Shown here: positions 39,935 to 51,391 of the stretch, one piece after another
Position numbering within the stretch: the first letter of the stretch is position 1
How the letters are laid out: each line of letters opens with the position of its first letter
Assembly: GCF_052857255.1 (NCBI RefSeq)
Contig: NC_135497.1
Location: forward strand, 119,736,744-119,800,743
Source of the DNA: Amblyomma americanum
Taxonomy: Eukaryota; Arthropoda; Arachnida; Ixodida; Ixodidae
DNA: 64,000 nucleotides
Reading direction: 5' to 3'
Made by a program: the position numbers and the translations under genes
Notes under the pieces: generated by a model
The model's database searches: none
The model's input: the letters and a program-made list of their open reading frames with translations, nothing else
Told to the model about the DNA's origin: nothing

Positions 39935-42900
39935 TTTCTGCATTCTTTCTTTACTCAAATCTCACCGGGGAGCGAAAGATGTCGATAATGCAACGTCTAG
40001 TACGCTACCCACGAAAGCGCGAGCAACGCAATCTCCTAACAAATCATGTGGGGGCCGAGCAGCGAACAGGCGCAGTGCATACACCTGTCACTGCCATGCG
40101 TGACGGGGTGAGCCTGCATAGCTGGCGAGGAGAGCTGCAAGACGAAGAGGTTGGACTCCCCAAGGTTCCGCGTACAAAGTTCTGCCAAATCATTGGAAAG
40201 GTGGATAGAACAGCCGACGTTTCGTGAAAGAGAAACGAAGCACCACCAACTTACATGACTGACCGTCATTGGTGCGATTACTTAAGAAAGTTGAACCGTA
40301 CGGTTCAAATTTCGCTGCCTTCGGCCACAACGTGCAATGCGCCGTCAGAGGACTGACAGGCAACAGCCCAGCGGGTGCTGCCATCGGGGGCGCTGGTTTA
40401 CTCCCCTGAAAGCAAGTGGTTTTGCTTTGAAAATGTACGGCCCGCAGATGACGTCATCATGCACCCCACATCTAGCGCTGCGGAGAAGCCTGCACGCCAT
40501 CACGGCTTTGAGGATTACGGCACCGTTTCAAAGAATTTGGATGCTGCAATATGCAAGTATAGCAGATTCGATCCTTTAAGCTCGACGAATTCGAAAACCT
40601 CTCAGTTGCCTGACATAGCTTTAGAGACGACGGCTACAAGGAAGCGAAGAGACAACTCCGCCCAGATGACGGGTCATGATGCTCGTGTCTATTTGTGCAG
40701 ACGGGCAGCAACGATATGAAATACGGAACTAAAGTGACAAATCAAGTTGGAGCGCTGTTATCATTTTCCGCTGTGGCACGGGTTTTGCCGGGCCGGGCAG
40801 ACACTAGAGGCTTTCAGCACATCGGACGGTTCACCGGACGCCGGCTGCGCACGCGCAGTGGCTTCGCCTGGCAAGGCCTGCTGAAGTCTGTACGAGCAGC
40901 ATGCCAGACGTAAGCGTGGGAGTTGAAATCAGATGTTAAAAACCGCACATACAGCTGTATCATTTGCACGCAGCTCAGCGGCTATGGGGAACCCGCGCTG
41001 CCAAGGTGGCACAGCGATTGTTCCATTCGGTGACTCAAAACTGCTTTTGTCAGCGCTTGGCCGATGCAAACGCGAGAACACATTCTGCGCGATTAGATAC
41101 CCGCGTTTGGCCTGACAGCATTCATTGCCTAGCTTCTCTCGGCGTAGCCCAGATAGCTGACGCACGTTCGACAGAGCGCGGAGGCTCACGCCAATAAGCG
41201 CCTGAAGGTGGCGCGGAAAAGTACTAATAGTACTACCCAAAACTGCTTGCTCTTCTCGCTAGGCAGTGTGTTATGGCGCTGCAATCGGCACCGCAAACTT
41301 CGATCAGCGCAAGTTCCCTGTAGCCACCCCCTCGAAACAGTGCAAGTGGCGCCAAACGCTACCTTACACCGGCGTTGTCGTCTCACGTTCACTGTGGAAC
41401 AGTGCTTCACAATGGCTAGCGCGTTCGACCTTCACACTTGCCGCGCGCGTAGACCGGAGTACTATGACGTAAAAAGCCAGTATACTAACGCAGCACGGGT
41501 TTGCGCATTAACGCGGTTGTACAGAAATGACGCAAGTCAGATTAACGAAAGCGCAGAGCGATAGTACTCCGCAGCACTGCTTTTCAGGTGTCAGGACGAG
41601 AACAGAGGATGCGATTTGAAAGGCTGTCCTAACTCAAGTGACAATAAAACCGCAATACGTTAGTCAGCCTGATCGTTTCCGTTGCGCCTAGCATTCAACG
41701 GTCTGAAAGGCACCAAACTCTTAATGACCGTCGGCAGCAGGAAATGCTGTAGGCAGCTGTTATACTAGCACTTCTTTTTTATACACAGTTCCGCCTGTCA
41801 TTATACAGTCATCATACCCATTTTATCGCTGCACCTTGTCTTAATTGGTGGAACATACAGCTCACTACGCGGTATGATGGGTCATGTTTATAATATAACC
41901 ACATGTAGAATTTCAAGTTCCAAAGCAAGCAGACCTGGAACTCAACGTACCCATGTCAAACGTATCGCATCCAAAGTAACGTATGCAACGTATCACACAG
42001 GCGTGTCGTGGGCTTTGTTCTGACAACACTGGCCTCGAGCCAAGGAAACTTGGAATGCGGGACAAGGTTGAAACTCCGCATGAAGTTCCTTAAATCTGAT
42101 CAGGCATGTACGGGTGCACGGCCGATCTCTCTTTGCGCGTGCGCCTGCGTATCGCGCGAAACCGCGTCTACATAGAAAAGATGTGGTCAGACTGAGTGCT
42201 CTAATGTCTTCGAACGCAACCAAACTCGCACAGAAACTAATCTTGAGCAGCATTTGAACATTCACTTCGGCTTCAAAGCATTAAAGAAGTGGAAGCACCA
42301 GCTTTTACGGAGCGTGGTCGTGCTCTGGAATGATGCCCACGACGTAAGATGCCCACGACGTAATAAATAATTTATAATTGAGTTTTCTTTTTTGCTCTGT
42401 AGTTTCAGTTCGGCTTAAAGTTGGTTTACAATGGTTTGACGACATCACAAGTGAGTATAAGTTCACGTGCGGCATACAAAAACGATATAACCGCTGCTTT
42501 GTCGTTTAATTCATTCGAACATAAAGCTCTAATATTATAGTTTTTGCACAAAGTGGAAGCTTGGAAAGTTGGTTGGACATTACCCTCAATAAACCATCAG
42601 TTGCAAGTTGAGAGCTGTGTCCTGGTGCTCGTCTTGTCTGTGTTTTTTGCCCTGCGACGGTGATTATAGTTATTGTATATACCTTACGTTATCTAGTGCT
42701 CACTCGTGACGTCGGAACCGTCTTTCGACTGCCTAAACCGAAACAGCATGGAAGAATAAATTTAGTTACAAGTTATACCCTCAGCGTAGGCGAATTTCAT
42801 GTGGCGATTGATGTGTACTATTGCCTCACGCATCATTCGACCAGCCAAAATAGACTACGAAAATTTTGGTATCTCTACCCCTTAAAGCTTAACGTGCAGT

Positions 42901-43765
42901 CAGTCCTACCATCTCTGAGCATTGCATTATTAAAAGACTCGCCACGGTGGAGCGAGCGGAGGGCCTGGAGCATTCCCCGAGGCCGTTGCTTCCATTCTGG
43001 ACCGTGGACACCGCATTTCTGTCGCGACGAATTGTAGACACTCTCGTAGGGAGCCAGAGTGTCACCTGCTGGCGCAGCCGGCCCGTTTTTGTCGCCTACC
43101 ACACGACGCGTCTCACAACCGGTGCATTGTTTCATACAACTATGCGTAAAATTTGAAAGGCAAATGCGAAGCAAATTCATTCTCGCTATAAATGAATACC
43201 TGACTTGGTAAAGCGCGGTCCTGAAAACACGTTAAGTAATTCCGACTGCCTGCAGCTTCGCAACTTGTTTCAACCCTTTGTCATGAGTTCACTCTGTTTG
43301 GATTCCACTGATAGGATCCGAGTCACTGCGCTTATGAATGCGGCTGAACGCACAAGCTCGAGGCCATCAAACCAGGTGGGCGACACAAAGGCAATGGTCG
43401 GCCACCCGGCGCTCCCTCCGACTGATCAGGGGCTCCGGAACCGGAGGGCCAGAGCACCCCCTCCAAGTATTCTTACGGGGGGCCTCAGCTGCCCTAACTT
43501 CCTGTCTTATTCACTTTTTTCTGTAATGTTTAATGCCCGTTATGATGGGCTGACTCCCTCCCGGTTACGGCGCCCCTGCCACTGGCGCACTGTTCCGGTC
43601 AGTAGCGTGTCAACACAGGACGTGGGGGCACGGTCACTCAACCTCTTCGCCAAAGCACGGCTGTCTTCGCATTGACAGCACCAACACACAGCGAAAACAG
43701 GGTTTGTCCAGTCTAACACTCAGTGGCGTTTCACCCAACGTTCTGAAAGAAACTGCTCTGTTGTC
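39935..43765. other. Intron, few features
   Basis: A 16-bp tandem duplication lies at 42332-42363 (GATGCCCACGACGTAA twice). A block at 42587-42640 is related to the arms of the foldback element. I recognised nothing else. Confidence 0.35.
42587..42640 (+). repeat. Solo relative of the foldback arm (LTR-like 3' portion)
   Basis: CAATAAAccatcAGTTGcaAGTtgagaGCTGTGT parallels CAATAAAtctttAGTTGtgAGTcagcGCTGTGT in the right foldback arm (33220-33252). The continuation is diverged and T/C-rich. Confidence 0.45.
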
Positions 43766-43930
43766 TTACACTTAAAAGGGTGGATAATTAAACGCAAGGC
43801 GGTTCATACTTCACGATGGTTTGGTGTTTCGTCTACGTCCGTCTGTTCGTTCCTTCTTTGTCATCATTCCGCGCGACGCCAAGTATGATTCCAATTATCT
43901 TTGCAGGCTAGTCCGCGGAAAGCTCTCTTA
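43766..43930 (+). repeat. Direct repeat copy 1 flanking a MITE-like element
   Basis: It is nearly identical over about 165 bp to 44388-44554, from TTACAC(C)TTAAAAGGG to AAAGCTCTCTTA, with only a handful of differences. No recognised coding content. Confidence 0.93.
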
Positions 43931-44387
43931 AGCCTGTTTCACATGGTGCGACGGGAATGAAAAATTACGGTCTGGTCGCACTGTCGTTGCAACGGTAATC
44001 GCAGCGCCGTTTCACATGCCAACGATTTCTGTCGGTGCGTCGGCACCCTAGCGTCGGTGCGGCCTTTCAGTGGACGGAAATTCTTCGGCTGCAGTAAATG
44101 TCAAACATCGTGGCAGGCGTTGATTTCGTAATAATGGGCAATAATATTGAGCTGTGATGTATTATTAAGTTCAATAAGACATTTGGAGATTTTCCTGTCA
44201 TGTCCCTGAACTCCTATTGGCTGACTACTGTGGCCATCGCTGCGACCGCACCGACGCTGCGAACAGTGCGACCAACTTGTTGAAAGTCTGTCGCAGTGGC
44301 CCTGCGACGAGAACGACGCGCATTTCTGTTGCACACCGGCAGAAATCGCACTGCGCTGCGGCAACAATCGCATCATGTGAACGGGCA
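43931..44387. mobile_element. Non-autonomous TIR element (MITE), 457 bp, TTA duplication
   Basis: The left end reads AGCCTGTTTCACATGGTGCG, and the reverse complement of the right end reads TGCCCGTTCACATGATGCGA. These are imperfect 20-bp terminal inverted repeats sharing TTCACATG. TTA occurs at 43928-43930 and 44388-44390. A TTA duplication with this type of end suggests a PIF/Harbinger-like MITE. It has no transposase. Confidence 0.6.
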
Positions 44388-44554
44388 TTACACCTTAAAA
44401 GGGTGGTTAATTAAACGCAAGGCGGTTCACACTTCACGATGGTTTGGTGTTTCGTCTACGTCCGTATGTTCGTTCCTTCCTTTGTCATCATTCCGCGCGA
44501 CGCCAAGTATGATTCCAATTATCTTTGCAGGCTAGTCCGCGGAAAGCTCTCTTA
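44388..44554 (+). repeat. Direct repeat copy 2 flanking the MITE-like element
   Basis: See copy 1 at 43766-43930. This copy follows the element immediately and ends in CTCTCTTACAC. Confidence 0.93.
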
Positions 44555-45580
44555 CACTGAAAAAGTGCTACATCCACAGGACTCGAACAGCCCAGTCGTC
44601 TGCACGCATGAAAGGTTGAAATGACTCCACCACTGCACCGAAGCCGGGAGAGACACAGGAGCTCTCGTCGAATATCCGTCAAGTACCAGCCTGCGTCTAT
44701 TCTTGGCGAACACACGAACGTCCCCAATGTAAAAAAACCTAAGTGGAGTACAAAAAAAAAGGCCAATTTTTCATTAATATATTTCGCGCCATATTACATG
44801 TAAACCAAGCACTGACCGAAAGTACAAAGGCGCAAAGAACCACTCACGAATATTCAGCAATCAAATTTGTCCACACCGTAAGCAAAAGCCGGATGCCGTG
44901 GGACGCTTTTCTCCCTTCCGCCCCATCGTTCGAATGCTATTTCTCACCTCATGTTTTATTTCTTTAGTATGTCACAAACTGTTTTGCATCGGTTCTGTAA
45001 CCCTGAAGAGAATGTTTACATGCGGTGCAAGCAAGTAAACAACGCGCAGCAGAAGGCTGCGAAGCAAAGACAAGACTGAGAAGACTGGAGCTCTGTGGCT
45101 CTCCTTCGTAGCCGTACGACTGCGCTCAGGTACTGAGAATATTCGCTTGCCTGAATAATATTTCATCTTGAGAGAACAGCCAAGACCACTGGCATGGCAA
45201 GCAAGTAGTACCGCAGGAATGTGCGTGATGAGAGGAAGACCCCAGATTTCCTGAACAGCTTTAGAATGGTAACGCTACGGCGCTTGACACAGGGCTGCAT
45301 CGCCTCCATGATGTTTGTAATCGCAGGGTCGAACTGTCAAGCGTATCTGCAGCCACAAAGTATGAGCAGTGAAAAATGTAAACAATGGCGCTGCCCTGGC
45401 GCGTGTTTCTTAGACACCGCGCTAGAGCAACTCCGTTCATCAGCTCCCTCGAGCACAAAAAAACATAACAGCGGGAAAGAAGAGATACGGGCGTGGGTCG
45501 GCACCTTGCCCAATCATGAAGCTCACCTCACGCCGAAGAGCGACCGATACGTCCCGCGCAACGCCACCCGAGAAGCTCGT
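44555..45580. other. Intron, nothing recognised
   Basis: No repeat or paired-splice-site exon was recognised. Confidence 0.35.
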
Positions 45581-46300
45581 CACAAGGAGCGAAAATCCAG
45601 AGCCGGGAAGCGCCGGCGTGCTAGCACAACACCGCACGGGGGGGTGCCTCACTCGCGGCAGCCGTCGAGAGCAGAGCGGCGCGGAGCAGTCCCACACGGC
45701 GGCTCATGGCACGCACGTCAAGAAGCTGGCCCAGCAGCAGCAGCAGCGGAGCACGCGGCGCAAGGCTCGTATCCACACGGCGGCAGGGCAGCATTGGGCA
45801 GGACGTCCCACTTGAGGTCCCGCACGGCGGCCGGCAAACTGGTACTGAGGGAAGGAGAAAACACGGCGGTGGCTGCAGCGCCGCTCTGGCGGCCTGCAGA
45901 AAGGGAAGGCGACCGGATGCCGCGCGGAGAGAGAGGCCCCCGCAGCGGAGAGGAGGAGCGCAGATTCCAGCTGCCACGAAAAAGAGTTTCCGTTCAGGTC
46001 TTCGCCGGGGCCGACGACGCGCGAGAGGTGTTCGCAGCCGCGGTGGTGGTAGGGGGCGAGGCGCGCAGTCTGCCGCCAGACGGTCGTGGACACGCGGTCG
46101 GGCGCAGCCCCGCGGACGAACCGCCAGATGCGGAGCACTTGGCGGGCTTCCCTCCTCCCGTGACTCCGCGGGGAGTCAAAATGGCTGTGGAGGAACAACG
46201 AAGCGCCGCAGATACTAGACGTCGCGCGCCACCTTTGGGAAGGTCCGGAATCGAACCGGGACAGGAGCGACCACCGTACTGTCGCTGGTTTAACTAGGAG
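45581..46300. other. Strong GC-rich CpG island
   Basis: It is very CpG-rich and open in three frames across both strands, including a long plus-strand frame from 45221. The peptides are Arg/Gly/Ala/Pro-rich and family-less. AAAATGGCTG near 46179 resembles a YY1/Pho-type word. It could be an alternative promoter or enhancer in the intron, and I cannot assign a transcript. Confidence 0.4.
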
Positions 46301-47527
46301 ATTGAAGAAAGGAGTATCATCCACGGTTAATTGTCGCATCCACAACAGGCTCCTTCCTGTACATGTACCAATCAGATTCTTCGCTGTCCACTTCTGCAGT
46401 TGTTCACTTTGTTCCGCAGCTGTATTAGGCGCATCAGACAGTGTACATCGCGTAAATCAGCCTGGCAGCACATGACAAAATAGCTTCCGTATGTGACAGG
46501 CAGCCACATTTAATCCACTAAGTGAGAAAGCCTGCGTGCATGTGCTTACTTACGATACACTGCGCGCGTGCATTCACAGGATAGATTTCATCTACGACGT
46601 CACAACGCAGGCAGCCCAACAAATGGAATGGGCGCCTCAACCACCGGGCGCATGCCATTGTAGCGATTAGTGGTAAACAAGCTTCCACTGCGACCGTCGC
46701 ATCCTCGCAGTACCATAAGCTAATGCTAAATAAATGGCTGCATACAGAAAATAGCGCTCTAACTTTTCTCACAATTACAAATTTACCACAAATGCGCCGG
46801 GCCTGGGATACAGAAAACAAATGGCTACCAGCAGGCACACTGCGGTAGCCGACCAGAACTTCAGTACAAAGCAGCACATAACAGGGCAGGAAGAATGGAC
46901 GTCAGTAAAATAAGCCAGAATTATTTCAATAAACAGCAGCAGCCCATTTTTTAATTGAATTTTACTCAGGAACAGTTAGCCCTAATATACTGAGAGCAAG
47001 TAGCAATGCCGATCAGGTACAACTCCCTCAGACCACGACGTAATACAGTATACACTCACCTCACGGAACCTCTCTCAAGTGATAATGGAGTGACATAACT
47101 AACACAAACTCATGCTCATGTGCTCTGGCAACCTATAACAATCCAGTTATGCTGAGGGTCGGCTTTCTTGACTGAGTGTCCCACTAGCACTGAAGATCCG
47201 CAGATATAACTAATGAGTAGCTATATCAAATAAACATCCGAGAACTTGTGGAATTGCCTCGGTTTATCTTCATGCTTCCGCTTAATCAGCTTGTTCATTG
47301 CAGTTATGGTTATCACGTCCCACAACGCACTGCTATCGCTTCCGAACATTGAACTCACCGAGCACAGCTGATAGCTCTTATCGCAAGGGGCGGAAAGATA
47401 GCGGCAGTTATCGTTTCAAGGTCACCGCAAAGACGCAAAAGATTCAGGTCCTGTTCAGAGGCAGAGCACGGACTACTGAACCGTGTGGACCTGGTACACT
47501 CAATACGACTTGTTTGTTTGCTTGTTC
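46301..47527. other. Intron, nothing recognised
   Basis: AT-balanced sequence without a recognisable element. Confidence 0.4.
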
Positions 47528-47755
47528 GTTTATGGGGGTTTAACGTCCCAAAGCGACTCAGGCTATGAGGGACGCCGTAGTGGAGGGCTCGGAAAATTTC
47601 GACCACCTGGGGTTCTTTAACGTGCACTGACGACGCACAGTACACGGGCCTCTAGGATTTCGCCTCTATCGAAATTCGACCGCCGCGGCCGGGATCGAAC
47701 CCGCGTCTTTAAGGTCAGCAGCCGAGCGCCAGAACAACTAAGCCATCGCGGCGGG
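47528..47755 (-). repeat. SINE family B copy
   Basis: Head (CCGCCGCGATGGCTTAGTTG), B box GGTTCGATCCC, core and GTTAAACCCCCATAAACGA tail lie on the minus strand. No clear target duplication. Confidence 0.92.
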
Positions 47756-48480
47756 GCGATGTAACTTCAGATATCAAAAAAAAAAAAACGTGGGGAGCTG
47801 CTTCTGTACGTCACAGTTTACTATAGTGTATCTATAGTAACATCTGAGTAACCCGAAAATTAAAGGCCCCTGCTGTACAACAACGACAACATCAGCTTAA
47901 CTCAAACATCGGTATGAAACCAAAAAGCTGCCAGCTGCTTTCACCGCAAGGCGTACTCCGGTGAAGCGTGTAACGGTGAGAGATCGACACGTTCGTTCGT
48001 TGCCTCAGGGCGTGGCGTGTTTACAACTGGAACGAAGAGAGGCAAACAACTTGCACGATAGGCTGTAAACTTCTTAAGCATTCAAAAAGTGTTGCCGTAA
48101 CCCTTCAGGCTGTCCCATGCACATACAACAAAAAAAAAAACGGAGCAAGATGTATTAAGCGTGCACGCTGACTCGCAGGCGCCAATAGTTTTGAAGGCGG
48201 CATCGAAAGTACTACAGTCGCGACAAAAAAAAAGATGACAACAATGACGTCACCGGAGCGACGAAAATCGCACCGTGCAGCTGGCGCAGCGCCGTGCTTC
48301 GCGAACACGCCTGGCACTTTTGATATCGGCATGTCCGTAACCGCAGCACCGAGCGTTGCTATCTGCAGTTACAGTGGCACGTCACTGTGCTAATATTTTT
48401 TCCTTGCGACTGTATACGTCTTTCGCGCATCTTTGTTCATCCAACGGAACAACCGCGCCATACCGCACTGCGAGGGAAAC
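47756..48480. other. Intron, nothing recognised
   Basis: Short A-runs only (47776-47787, 48129-48138). Confidence 0.4.
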
Positions 48481-51202
48481 GGAGCGGCGGGGAGAAAGGA
48501 AGAGACACGCGTGTGCACTCGCAACCGCGCAGCTTTATTGCGTCCGCCGCGGTTGAGAATGATACGCAGCTGCACCGGGACGTCGTAATATCGTTGCGCG
48601 CAGCGAGAGGGCCTCGCTCGGCCTTTTTTAACCTTTGGGCACGCCGCCAAATGGACTGAATCGGGTGATCGTTCAGGCCCTAAATTAGGTGTCCCAAGCG
48701 GAGAGCGGCCGGGCACGAAGCGTGCATTCTCGCGGTGCGCCAGCGTGCCGCGGGGAAACGTACGCACGCCGGCCGGTATCACAGCGCGCTCCCCCGTTTC
48801 GATCATCCCCCAGCATGCTTCGCTCGGTGTGCGGGCCTGCCCGCGGGAGAAAGAGGCGAGCAGGCTGAAGAAGGAGAAACAATAGATGAAAAACGAGAGT
48901 GCAGCTAGGTGTGGTCCCCTTCGTAACGCGCTCGTCAACAAACCCCAGAGCGGGCGCAATATGATTGTTTGCAGCGGCGAGAAGTGTGCGGCCTGCGCAC
49001 GTGCGGCGTTTCGTTTGGACAAGCTCCTGCTGGCCGCCGGGGGAGGAGGCTAACAGGATACGGTAGATGCCAAGACGCACCCGAAGCTCGTTCTGTCTTC
49101 CCTTTTTTGTCCCCCCCCCCCTTCTCTCTCTCTCTGTACCGTCACGAAACTTTCTTGGAGCGACAAACATTTAAGGTGTACAAGCAGCAGCGCAACGCTA
49201 TATTTCGAACTCCGGACACACCGCTTTCAGGAGGAGTTTGAGTGGAGGAAGCTTGGAACGGCAAAGGTTTTAGCGTTTTGCCAAGGGCTTCAACTCAGAA
49301 CTGGGAGGAAGATTGGATTGCGCAACCAAATTCTCTGAAAGACTGGAACCGTAAGTGCGTGTGGCTGTGCGTGTTGAAAGAAGGAGCGGCTCAGATGTGA
49401 CGCATTACGTAATGATAACCAACTACACACTGCACAATATAATTATAACGTTAACGACGGGCAGTTAGCGAAGAGGAAACTGCATTTTTTTTTATGTGGC
49501 AGAGACAGACCCAGCAGCGGGAAGAGAGAGCGTACGTGTCAAGAGACTCGACCGCAGCACGAAGGCACTGCGTCACGGTTTAGCTCGAGCGCTGGCTGAA
49601 AATGAATGGCCTTAAAAGGCGCCACTCTGTTGCGCGCGATGCAAGTGCGTGGAGAGCCAGCGAGTGCGACGACACGCACTGGTCGCTGCAGAGCCCCGAA
49701 AGTCGAGTGCCCGGAACTCCCGAGTGGGCGGCCGCACGCACGAAAGCTCGCGGTGGACACGTCCTTGGACCTACATAGAATGCAGTGTTTCTCTCCTGCC
49801 CAGTCTGGGTTCCGGATTTACACTTTTCCTTTCGGCCGCTACGCTGATAAAGCGGCGGATGGGGGAAGAAATACTGAAGCCCCCCCCCTCTCTTGGTTCA
49901 GGGGCTTCCTACTTGGGTCCGAGGCGCTGCCCCCGCCACGCGATACGAGGCACTCTGCAGAGCAGCAAGAGATGGGGTCGCGTTAGCCGATAAACGACTC
50001 GCTCCAAATTAGCGGCGATTTCGTTTGGACCAAAGGGACCACTCTGGGATAACCGGCCCCGGCGAACACGCTGAATCAGCCAGGAAGACAACACGAGCGC
50101 CGCCGCCGCCGCGTACGAGGAACTTGGCCGCGAGCGGAGGATCGCCACTTCTCGCGGATTTCGGGTGAACACGCCGCCATTAAAATGATGGGCCGCTCAA
50201 TATCTCGGCCGCGTATCAATGTGTGTCACTTGCAAGCTCGATGAAAGCCCGCCTGATTTACGAGGCCCCTCTAAGCGGTGCCTTAAATAAACCGTAAGAG
50301 CCGCGGAAAGGCTTCGCTTTGTGTGTTTTGCCGGCGCTGCCGAGCCGACTCGTAATAAGGCATGTTTACGCGCGGTGGTTTCGCGCGCAGCGCCGACCGT
50401 GGTGCCGTGCCCGCGCCCGACCCATCACATCTCCCGCTCGGGAGGAGATAAGCGGCCGCCGTGACCGCCTTTCTCTCCGTTTCCTTCTGCTGGTGCGGGC
50501 GATAATTGGCGGACACTTTCGCGCCCCAATGCATGTATGGGCCCATGTGCGCAACATGCGCGCACACCGATCAGAATGAGCGGCGGGCACAGCCAGCTGC
50601 GGGCGTCGGTTACTCAAGGCAGGCTCCGAAGAGCCTCTCGTTCCCTACCCCTATACCCTCAGAAAGAGAAATAATGGAGGGACGACATATACTAGACGCG
50701 CATGGTTACACCAAACTCCGGGAGTAAATAAGCCCAGTTTTACGACAGGAAGTCCTTGCTTTCAGTACACAACCGATTACGTTACGCAGATCTCCGCAAG
50801 ACATCGAGAACAGCCACATTCGGGGGCCGTTGGGTAACCAGTTTGGTTTAAAGGAGAACGCGGAGGAACGCACCGCAGGAATTCAGCAGGAGCTGTTCAG
50901 TGTTGGCTGCGTTCGGCATGACTGGCTAGCGAGGTTACTTCGTTTCGCTCGCTTCTTCCGCGCCCCCCACGTGGCGCGGCTGCGGGAAAAAAAGAGCGCA
51001 CCAGCTTCGCAGCGCGCGTGCATTCGCGCGGCGCGGTATCGCGCTTCGTACTCCGCGGCGCATGGCGGCGAGCGACGGTGAATGGGATTCGCCTAATGAG
51101 CCAGCGTATCGCAGCTGTGCTCAGCTCGAAACTCTCCGTGCGGAGAAGAGAACTTTGGAGTAGCGAAATAAAACTGAGCTATAGGGTGCTGCGCCGAGTG
51201 AG
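48481..51202. other. Intron with several GC-rich blocks
   Basis: The CpG-rich blocks are at about 48480-49060, 49560-49760, 50040-50620 and 50930-51080. A C-run then CT repeats lie near 49109-49136. The 50170-50530 block mixes GC-rich sequence with ATTAAAATGATGG, AATAAACCG and ATAATTGGCGG words, like a conserved arthropod enhancer. No gene is supported. Confidence 0.3.
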
Positions 51203-51391
51203 GCGACTCAGGCTATGAGGGACGCCGTAGTGGAGGGCTCAGGATAATTTCGACCACCTGGTATTCTTTAACGTGCACAGACATCACGCAGTACACGCCT
51301 CCATACAAATGCGACCGCCGCGGCCGGGATCGAACCCGCGTCTGTCGGACCAGCAGCCGAGCACTATAACCACTGAGTCACCGCGGCGGTC
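51203..51391 (-). repeat. SINE family B copy with internal deletion and missing tail
   Basis: The head is intact (CCGCCGCGGTGACTCAGTGG, GGTTCGATCCC). The linker lacks about 20 bp. The tail ends at the GCCTGAGTCG step, so the 3' end is lost. Confidence 0.88.

Noticed and set aside
46195..46290. tRNA-like B box GGTTCGATTCC on the minus strand
   Set aside because: No convincing A box, and no acceptor stem pairs with the GGACCTTCCC side. It is at most a tRNA-derived fragment.
45221..46297. 358-codon open frame on the plus strand
   Set aside because: It is GC-rich with competing long frames on both strands, and the peptide is low-complexity and family-less with no splice sites. Treated as a CpG island.
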